Source of the DNA: Candidatus Leptovillus gracilis
GTDB lineage: Bacteria; Chloroflexota; Anaerolineae; Promineifilales; Promineifilaceae
Direction of reading: 5' to 3'
Length of the DNA: 64,000 nucleotides
NCBI GenBank assembly: GCA_016716065.1
Contig: JADJXA010000002.1
Coordinates: forward strand, 434,001-498,000
Part shown: piece by piece, positions 17,713 through 24,559 of the stretch
Position numbering within the stretch: the first letter of the stretch is position 1
Layout: each line of letters opens with the position of its first letter
Notes under the pieces: generated by a model
What the model saw: the letters and a program-made list of their open reading frames with translations, nothing else
Databases searched by the model: none
What the model was told of the DNA's origin: nothing
Translations under genes and position numbers: made by a program

Positions 17713-18900
17713 TTACTTCTGCTCTTGCGAAATAATATTATTAAGACGTTCTTGAAGTTGCGTAAGTGGCACCAAGTATCCCGCAGCTAGGCCAATAAGT
17801 GACATGCTAATTGAGATCGTTGCGAATGCGTTGAATGTATTTGAATCTGAACCATAGGTGTCCAATACGACTACTCCGCCCGTGAACGATATTCCTCCGA
17901 TCAGGTAGAAGAGCGACAACGCAAATGCCAGTATTAGAGAAATGACCGATTCTAGAAAAAATCCTGACATTGTGAGTTGTGTCAGCTTTTCTTCATGATA
18001 GGCTATCAAAGTACGCAATCCGGTTCCTAGCAATGCCGAGATAAAGAGCAGTGCAAAGAATGCGACATTTACTATTAATCCACATAATGCTTGTTCTGCA
18101 GTGCAACGCGATGCGGCCAAAAAAAATACCATCCAAGCTAATAAGAAACACAACTGAAAGCCCAAAGTAATCATCAGGGCATTTCGAACTTTTTTACTAC
18201 TTTTATTTTTGGCGGCGATTAACTTGTCGATTATGGTGACAACGTTCAACGCATTTTCCTTGTTGTCCTCCATCGTGGGTTCCCAGTAGACTTCCAGACC
18301 GCGTACATCAGTTGTACTAATAAGTTGATCGTATTCATCTTGCAAAACATCCATGTGAACTTGTTGAGCCGCACCACCCAATGAGGGTAAGGCTACAATC
18401 GGTTTATGCATGGAACAGGCAGCGTACCCTATGGTGGCAGTTCCGTCAGTTCCGCCGATGATGATGACACCGTCTGCATCATTTACATTGGTGATTAGCT
18501 TGGCTTTGAATGCTCCATGGCTAAGGTATCCAGGTGTTATATCAACGTGTTCCAGGGACTTTAATTCCTGAAAACTGTCCACAGTATCCGGAGTTAGATT
18601 CTCTTCTGGTGCGATTTCCCTTGGCCCATAGAAAATAACGTTGGTCTTTTTCCCAACTTCAGAAGATGCCTGGTCGGCACCCACCATGACAAAATTGCAA
18701 GCGGTGTCACAGTCTTTCAGCATTTTCCATTCAGGTATCGCCACCATTATCACATGGTCGGTCTTGGCTAACGCCCAACCAAGAGCAAGGCAGGCTGCCT
18801 TAAACCTATTTATCTTTTCGTCATACGGCTGGTTCTCTTTGATGGGATTTTTGCTAGGGTCTTTTTCGTGAAGGGAACCAACAACAAGAATTCTCTTCAT
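17713..18900 (-). CDS. SLOG-like nucleotide-sensing domain fused to four membrane helices
   Basis: Residues 1-225 look like a Rossmann-type SLOG/LOG domain: RILVVGSLHEKD at the start, a long helix with ACLALGWALAKTD, VIIIGGTDGTATIGYA as the Gly-rich ligand loop, then PIVALPSLGGAAQQ. Residues about 240-395 contain four hydrophobic helices. SLOG domains bind nucleotides or their derivatives, and fusions to membrane helices are described as conflict or signalling effectors, where ligand binding may trigger the membrane part. I chose ATG 18900, with AAGGA 9-10 nt upstream, over 18927. A leader repeat precedes it. It has no ACGGCCGT site. Confidence 0.7.
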   Translation of the reverse strand: MKRILVVGSLHEKDPSKNPIKENQPYDEKINRFKAACLALGWALAKTDHVIMVAIPEWKMLKDCDTACNFVMVGADQASSEVGKKTNVIFYGPREIAPEENLTPDTVDSFQELKSLEHVDITPGYLSHGAFKAKLITNVNDADGVIIIGGTDGTATIGYAACSMHKPIVALPSLGGAAQQVHMDVLQDEYDQLISTTDVRGLEVYWEPTMEDNKENALNVVTIIDKLIAAKNKSSKKVRNALMITLGFQLCFLLAWMVFFLAASRCTAEQALCGLIVNVAFFALLFISALLGTGLRTLIAYHEEKLTQLTMSGFFLESVISLILAFALSLFYLIGGISFTGGVVVLDTYGSDSNTFNAFATISISMSLIGLAAGYLVPLTQLQERLNNIISQEQK

Positions 18901-18973
18901 GGTAGTTTTCCTTGTCATAAGATTCATTGTCTACTTAGCCGTGTGGGAACTTGAACTCTGGTATCTTTTTAGA

Positions 18974-19042
18974 GGCCTCCTTTTTGGGATTAATATTCGA
19001 TTTTGGCTTTATTTCGATAGACAGTTGTCTGAGGGTGCCTTC
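18974..19042 (-). repeat. Island leader repeat, copy 2
   Basis: This second copy of the 69-bp element lies between the EEP gene stop and the SLOG-membrane gene start. In one frame it could read TLRQLSIEIKPKSN against ILRQPSIEIEPKSN in copy 1, but no start codon is available, so a leader RNA or recombination site is as likely as a peptide. Confidence 0.75.
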
Positions 19043-19044
19043 AG

Positions 19045-20157
19045 TTACACATCAATATCCACCCAGATAGCAGCGTGATCGGACGCCGCATCATTCCGCT
19101 TGCAAAGTTCGGGATACGTGTCCCACCGCTTTGGCTTAACTCCAGGCCACATGCCTTTGCGAAATACCCCTCCGCCTTGAACATGCTCAAACAGCGCTGG
19201 TGAAAGAAGCAAGTAGTCAATCTTGTTCTCCGCATTGCACAAACCAAACGTGCCAGGATATCCGCCATTGTCGAAGGTAGGATGGTCAAAAGCGTCTTTC
19301 AGGTCGCTGTTAGCGATAAGGGGTTGTAGTGGGCCGCTGCCTGGCGTGTCATTGAGATCGCCAATAACAGCGACAAATTCCCATCCGTCTGCGATTAAAC
19401 CCTGATAAATCGCTTTAACTCGCTCGGCCTGTGCTTTACGACGTGCGTCAGACGCCGCTTGCCCACCATACCCCTTGCTTTTGAAGTGATTGACCATGAC
19501 GATAACTTTATTGCCCGTCGGTGTCGTTACTGTAAATTCTGGACAATCGCGAGAGAACATAGGAGAACCATTAGGGAGGCGATCATCCACATGACTGTGA
19601 AGCTCACCAATAGGGAAGCCTTCTCGCGTCATGATGCCCACGTCAATGCCTCTTTCGTCGTTCCCGTCTATGAGCATGATATGGCGAAACGGAACTCCAC
19701 CGATAGCTGGGAGAATCCGGGCATTGAACAGAGCCAGACCAGGCCGGTCTTCGGCTTCAACCACCCCCAGGACATCTGCTTGAATGTCGCTCATAACGCG
19801 AGCCGTATTGCGCATGGCGTCTACGTCTATTGGCTCATCGCGAAGTTCTAATGAACCAGCCCAGTCTGCGCGGCCGTTGGCGATGATTTCAATTCCGCCA
19901 TTTCGCGGACGCTTTAGCAGCTTCCCTCTGTTACGACGGAGCATTACAAAGTGTGACTGATCGTATTTTTCCAGGCCCAGTTCGATGAGGAGCCTGACCA
20001 TCTCGTGCTTTTGCTCCGAACTATAGACAGCCTGCCCAAGCAGCGAATTGAGCGCGGCGAACCGCTCGAGAATCGGCCTTCCATCATCCCAACTATCCAG
20101 GTTCATTACCCTGGCGCGATCAAATAAGTTTTCCACGTTATAAGCTGCTAGTCGCAT
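19045..20157 (-). CDS. Endonuclease/exonuclease/phosphatase (EEP) family protein
   Basis: The 370-aa protein shows the EEP catalytic set in order: Asn in AAYNVENLF, Glu in GVVEAED, His/Lys in VNHFKSKGYG, Asp/Asn in IGDLNDTPGSGP and the terminal His in SDHAAIW. Such Mg-dependent enzymes cleave DNA, RNA or phosphoester lipids and nucleotides. There is no signal peptide, so it acts in the cytoplasm. It sits between the patatin and SLOG-membrane genes on the same strand, with a long insertion around residues 30-100 whose role is unknown. Confidence 0.87.
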   Translation of the reverse strand: MRLAAYNVENLFDRARVMNLDSWDDGRPILERFAALNSLLGQAVYSSEQKHEMVRLLIELGLEKYDQSHFVMLRRNRGKLLKRPRNGGIEIIANGRADWAGSLELRDEPIDVDAMRNTARVMSDIQADVLGVVEAEDRPGLALFNARILPAIGGVPFRHIMLIDGNDERGIDVGIMTREGFPIGELHSHVDDRLPNGSPMFSRDCPEFTVTTPTGNKVIVMVNHFKSKGYGGQAASDARRKAQAERVKAIYQGLIADGWEFVAVIGDLNDTPGSGPLQPLIANSDLKDAFDHPTFDNGGYPGTFGLCNAENKIDYLLLSPALFEHVQGGGVFRKGMWPGVKPKRWDTYPELCKRNDAASDHAAIWVDIDV

Positions 20158-20214
20158 TGCCCACCTCCTTCACAGCAAGAATCAGACAGAGACGAATCCA
20201 GCCAAGTGAGTTGT

Positions 20215-21137
20215 TTACATCCAGTATGTCTGCAACCACTGCGCGGTTTCGTCCAGCGGGGTTGTTTCACCCAGAGCGACGAGAACGGCCGTTTTGCGGT
20301 AATCATCTAGGGCAATTGGGGGGGTCGTGACCGGGCATACCCGGTGGTAATGGGCTTTCAGGATTTGCTGGCACTGATAATCAACAACGCGCATCCCGCC
20401 ATCCAACATCACATTGATGATCGGCCGCGCCCATTGCCCCAACCCCAATCGAGTCGTTTTCCTTCAATTCGATATAACTGCTGGCCCGTGCCAATGGACA
20501 GCAAGGCAATCTCGTCCAGCGCCGGCCGATTTTCAATATGCGCGCGCGAATCCTGGGTCTGGGCCAGGGCGGCCATGCTTGGGTTGTTCGTCACCACGCC
20601 GCCATCCACGTACCCGTCAACGGCCGGAAAGTAACTGGGAGCGGCGCTGGTGTAGAGTGCCACTTGATAGGTCAACGCTTCGCCATCGGAATCTGCGCCA
20701 GCAAAATTGTGGAAGTATTTGGCTTTCCAGTGTCTTTGGGCGGGTTCTTCAGCCTCATTGTCCAGGTCAAACGTGGAAATCAACACATTTTTCCCCAGGT
20801 CTTTCAATTTCGTATCACCCAGGATGCGCCTGACTTCTCGCCGTAACCCTTTATTGTCGTACGCCGCGCCTCTCAGGTTGCCCACATCCAGCAAGTCGTC
20901 CAACCAGGAATCGTCGAAAATGACGCCACACTTCTCCTCATACAGTTTGCGGATTTCGCCAGGTGGCAATCCATGGGCCAGAGCCAGAGCGATGATGCCG
21001 CCGGTAGAGGTACCGGCAATTAAATCCACGCGCGAAAGCCAGTCGGCGACCAGCTTGTCGAGTTTTTGCAAGAGTACTAAAGTAAGCAAGCCACGAATAC
21101 CACCGCCATCTAAAGATAAAATGCGGTAACGAATCAT
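20215..21137 (-). CDS. Patatin-like phospholipase, split by a single-base frameshift
   Basis: The body has the patatin motifs: oxyanion loop SLDGGGIRG, nucleophile elbow GTSTGG with the catalytic Ser, and the Asp of VDGGVVTNNP. It releases fatty acids from phospholipids. Patatins of this type are effectors in some anti-phage systems (CBASS CapV). The start ATG at 21137 has GGAGG a few nt upstream. At 20437-20446 (CCCCAACCCC on the plus strand) the frame breaks after DWGWG. The next frame continues GQWARPIINVMLDG and fits the family C-terminus, ending at 20215. One missing T would restore a single 307-residue-class protein. Confidence 0.8.
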
Positions 21138-21160
21138 TGGCTCCTCCATTATCGGGTGTA

Positions 21161-21191
21161 CGGCAGGGCGATCTTCAACATCGCCCTGCCG
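21161..21191. terminator. Perfect 12-bp hairpin between protease and patatin genes
   Basis: CGGCAGGGCGAT and ATCGCCCTGCCG flank a 7-nt loop. No T-run follows on the minus strand, so this may attenuate or stabilise the transcript rather than terminate it. Confidence 0.5.
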
Positions 21192-21220
21192 AAAATACAA
21201 GTAACCGCTATTTAGTATGG

Positions 21221-22618
21221 TTATTCCCAATAGGTCATGATATATGACTTGCGGTTGGGGCGGTGATTATCTCGGCCAATAAAGCACATTCTAGTATGCC
21301 GTTCTACCAGTCTCAAGATGGCGAGGGCGTCATTGAGATCATCTGCCAGCAGCATCCAGTGGTTTCCTTCTTTCAAGCGCCAACCTTTTTCATCCAGGTC
21401 TTCGGCGACAACTTTGGTTGGGTTATAGGGGATGCAATCAACTTTGGTCAACGGTTCGTGCGGTAGGCCGCTATTGCCCGTCCAATATTCTGTAATGTAA
21501 TCAATGCGATTCCCACGGGGATTGTCTCGGCCTACGAATCCATGCCGGTTGTGCCGTCGGGCAACTCTCAGGGCGTTGCGAGCATCTTCTTTGTTGTCCA
21601 GCATTTTCATGCGACTGACGCCGTCGGTTAGCAACCAGCCGCGCGCTCCTTCATCAACAATGCGCAGGTTTCTGGGATTGTAGGGTAGTTCGTCGCGGGT
21701 ATAGACTTCGTAAACGTCTTGAATCAGGTACATACGGCCGTCAATCCCGCACTCCCCATATCCAATGCGGAAACAGCCGTCGTTGCCGCGGGTCGGCCCC
21801 CAACTGTTTTTACAAATCCAGCACGATTGACCATCGTCATAGCCGATGACGGCAATCGCGTGCCCGCCGCGGACGGCCGAAACCCTATCATAGGTATAAA
21901 TGCCGTTCGCTCCGGTGGCCCAATACGTATCGAAATCCCGATACACCGTGTATCCGGCAACCAGCGGGCCTTCTTCACACAACCAGCGTTTCATCAAACT
22001 GGTTTGGGTCGTCGAATCGTAACCGGTGATTTTCAGGGTTAATACAGTTCCCTCAACCAGTTCTGCATTTTGATTAACGCCGCGATATGGGTAGTTTTCT
22101 TCAAAACAAACACCCTCGTCAACCAAAAAATCCAGCGCAGGCGGGGTAGACCAACCATAACGAGGGTCGCCCTGATTACACTGGCGCTCATTGATGAAAA
22201 ACAAAGCCGCTTCGGAAACGTCAATGTTCAGGGAGGCATCGTTCGTCTCAATGCGCTGGTGCGATTCAAGCGCTGCGGCGACCCCAAAGGCAACGCACGA
22301 ACCGCAGCCGCCCTGACTTTTAGGAGGCGAAACCCAATTTTTCCCGGCCACGTTGCGCCAATCCCATGATTGCGGTAAGGCATTAGCCGCTGCCAGCGCC
22401 AGCCGATTCACATTGGGCTGCCAGAGAAAGAATGCATTATCGGAAACCCGGCGCATTCTGGGGAAACGAGTAGTTGGTGCGCCTGGGCTGGGTGTCAGTG
22501 CACCCAGAGGAAACTTTGTGGCTATGTCTTCTACGGTGGCATCATCCGAGATATCGGCCGGCACCTCCCACCGGGCATTGCGAGCCTTAAGCTCTTTTCT
22601 AAGGTCCTTGATCTTCAT
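21221..22618 (-). CDS. Papain-like (C1) cysteine protease with two C-terminal repeat domains
   Basis: After a short N-terminal segment (KIKDLRKELKARN) that could serve as a propeptide, the C1A domain starts at LPQSWDWRN. It has the Gln/Cys pair in SQGGCGSCVAFG, the His in GGHAIAVIGYD and the Asn in KNSWGP, so the catalytic set is complete. Residues about 325-465 hold two related repeats of about 65-70 residues, each beginning PYNP and ending with GRDN...Y..YW. They look like binding domains. No secretion signal is seen. The ATG at 22618 has AAAGGAGG upstream. Substrate unknown; processing of another island product is possible. Confidence 0.85.
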   Translation of the reverse strand: MKIKDLRKELKARNARWEVPADISDDATVEDIATKFPLGALTPSPGAPTTRFPRMRRVSDNAFFLWQPNVNRLALAAANALPQSWDWRNVAGKNWVSPPKSQGGCGSCVAFGVAAALESHQRIETNDASLNIDVSEAALFFINERQCNQGDPRYGWSTPPALDFLVDEGVCFEENYPYRGVNQNAELVEGTVLTLKITGYDSTTQTSLMKRWLCEEGPLVAGYTVYRDFDTYWATGANGIYTYDRVSAVRGGHAIAVIGYDDGQSCWICKNSWGPTRGNDGCFRIGYGECGIDGRMYLIQDVYEVYTRDELPYNPRNLRIVDEGARGWLLTDGVSRMKMLDNKEDARNALRVARRHNRHGFVGRDNPRGNRIDYITEYWTGNSGLPHEPLTKVDCIPYNPTKVVAEDLDEKGWRLKEGNHWMLLADDLNDALAILRLVERHTRMCFIGRDNHRPNRKSYIMTYWE

Positions 22619-22633
22619 GTAAACCTCCTTTAA

Positions 22634-22656
22634 CCTGACAGATGACATCTGTCAGG
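22634..22656. promoter_or_regulatory. Perfect 11-bp inverted repeat upstream of the protease gene
   Basis: CCTGACAGATG-A-CATCTGTCAGG lies 16 bp upstream of the protease start codon, adjoining its ribosome binding site. A repressor operator or an mRNA hairpin that controls translation are both possible. Confidence 0.55.
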
Positions 22657-22684
22657 ATATACAAACCAGAACCTGCAAAGAGGT

Positions 22685-22839
22685 TCATTCATTAAGATTT
22701 TGCGCGATTTCCTTTAGCTGTTTTAGGGCATGTAACAGGGCAATTCGCCGATTGACCGAGCGTTCAGTATGGGAGACTGACCAATCTGGTCGAATCTGAG
22801 AAAACCGGGGATCAAGACTGCTACGTCTGCAACGGTCAC
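22685..22839 (-). pseudogene. Remnant of an alpha/beta-hydrolase (lipase-like) gene with an internal deletion
   Basis: A GTG at 22839 preceded by AAGGAG starts TVADVAVLIPGFLRFDQIG, which resembles the first strand and oxyanion region of lipase-type alpha/beta hydrolases. Within about 20 codons the frame changes. A second frame then reads a plausible protein tail (SVNRRIALLHALKQLKEIAQ) that stops at 22685. The pieces look like the two ends of one gene fused by an internal deletion. This is inference from short segments. Confidence 0.4.
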
Positions 22840-22907
22840 GTCAACTCCTTGACGAAAATAGCGAGTGTGCACCAGGGAGGAAAAGTTTTGTTTTTCTCGC
22901 GATCATC

Positions 22908-23954
22908 CTACTCTCTGTCATGAACAGACTGAATCATTGCTGTCTCACACAGATAATAGGCTCGTCCATAAGCAACTTTTCTAACGAATTCTTCGTCGTC
23001 CTTTAAATCAGCATAGAATTGCCTCAGCCTATCATTAGCCATCAAATCATAACATGCGTGACATGTGCTATCTTTTATATATTCTGTGGGCAGTTCCTTG
23101 CCTAAACCAGCGTCTTCGGCAAGAGAAATCAGCCGACGTGGCCCCCAAATGCGAATAGCATGTAAGATAGGATTAAGCTCGGCACAGTCCAAAATAGTCG
23201 CCAAACTCTCTTTCCGCAGATCACCTAAGACTAAAGGATGATCAGAGGTCAGATCTATGATTGGGCCAATACACGCTGTGATGCGACCATCAGGGAAAAT
23301 TATTGGCGAGCTTCCAGCCGCACAAGCAGATTTTGGCGGAGTAGCTAATGTTTCATAGTTACTGCCGGTTTTGTGTAGAGCGCGACCCGCACGGAAGGTA
23401 ACGGCCGTTAAAATTCTCCCTTCATCGGTAACTTGCTTTAACTTCTTGATAATGCCCTGATATGCACGGTCTGTCTCATTTTCGGTGCATACAGCTATCG
23501 TATAAGGAATATTATGAGTTTCTGCGGCCGCAATAGCATTCCTGACCCTGGCAAAAGGGATGAATTTTTGATGATACATATCAGTGCTGATGGAGATCAT
23601 CCGAATGGCTGGCAGGTCTCCAAGTAAGCGGACAGCCTCTCTTTCTGTTGTTGCCCAATAAGCATTTGTGACAACAGAAACAAACAGCCCCTGAGCTGCA
23701 CCATACTCAGAGACACTTTTCAAGACTTCTATATTGAAGAATGGCTCACCACCTGTCAGTGAAAGAACCTTGATATATCCATCACGATAATCAGCAATTT
23801 GCCGAATCCAGTCAAGTAGATCACTGCATGGCATTTCTTCTGTCCGGTCTGGTCCGGCCTCAATAATGCAGTGAGGACAGGCTACTTGACACTTATATGT
23901 CATCAGTAGTCCGATGTTTTTTAGAAAAGGCATTTCCAATGGCTTATCTTCCAT
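22908..23954 (-). CDS. Radical SAM protein with SPASM-like C-terminal cysteines
   Basis: The 348-aa protein carries the radical SAM cluster CX3CX2C in CQVACPHC, a GGEPF motif for SAM binding, and later Cys residues in SACAAG, TACIGP and CHACYD that could bind an auxiliary Fe-S cluster as in SPASM/twitch peptide-modifying enzymes. A 70-aa ORF lies 168 bp upstream on the same strand. Peptide or protein modification is an inference. It carries one of the few ACGGCCGT sites of the island (about 23400). Confidence 0.8.
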   Translation of the reverse strand: MEDKPLEMPFLKNIGLLMTYKCQVACPHCIIEAGPDRTEEMPCSDLLDWIRQIADYRDGYIKVLSLTGGEPFFNIEVLKSVSEYGAAQGLFVSVVTNAYWATTEREAVRLLGDLPAIRMISISTDMYHQKFIPFARVRNAIAAAETHNIPYTIAVCTENETDRAYQGIIKKLKQVTDEGRILTAVTFRAGRALHKTGSNYETLATPPKSACAAGSSPIIFPDGRITACIGPIIDLTSDHPLVLGDLRKESLATILDCAELNPILHAIRIWGPRRLISLAEDAGLGKELPTEYIKDSTCHACYDLMANDRLRQFYADLKDDEEFVRKVAYGRAYYLCETAMIQSVHDRE

Positions 23955-24122
23955 GGAACATCACCTCTCATACGCTGAGTGACATTGTGTGACCAATAGC
24001 GATATGACCAGCCTTCAACGATCTGTTCTCAATGCTTTTTGTTGCACTTGTTTTTCTGGCCTAATGGGAGTGTGAACTGATTACCTCTCAAAAAGCAAAC
24101 CGGTTCACATTCCCAACAAGAA

Positions 24123-24335
24123 TCAGAGTCTCCTCATGTCTTTTGGCACAAGCATAACCTCAAACTGCTCCAACCGTGCCAGCATTGATGGGTCTTTGAA
24201 CAAGAAGTCAGGCGCGGGAATACCAATGACCCAGGGGTGTCTGATGACAATCCGCACCTCATTTTTGAACTCCTTCAACAAATCGGCCGGGATCGTAAAA
24301 GTAAATTCTCCAGTTGGTAACAAATTGGGTTCCAT
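24123..24335 (-). CDS. 70-aa protein upstream of the radical SAM gene
   Basis: This small protein has a good GGAGG 6 nt before its ATG. It is helix-rich around ADLLKEFKNEVRIVI, then has IRHPWVIGIPAPDF and a basic end. It has no signal peptide and no Cys. I do not recognise the family. As the short gene in front of a radical SAM enzyme it could be its peptide substrate, but it could equally be a small regulator or structural subunit. Confidence 0.6.
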   Translation of the reverse strand: MEPNLLPTGEFTFTIPADLLKEFKNEVRIVIRHPWVIGIPAPDFLFKDPSMLARLEQFEVMLVPKDMRRL

Positions 24336-24559
24336 TTCAAACCTCCACTTTTACTCTTTTGGATGCGACGCGAGCCCCTTGCCAATAATGTTCGCGAAAT
24401 GAATTTACCTGTTTCAGTCATTCGCTTATCAATCCCTGAAAATTCGTATAAGGTGTGGGACATTTAGACCACTATTCTTCCTGAGTATAACGGCCGTTCC
24501 GTTCCCAAATCGTTCTCTGGCAGGCGCAACCGCTCGATTGTTGGCGAAAAGAGGAAAGA

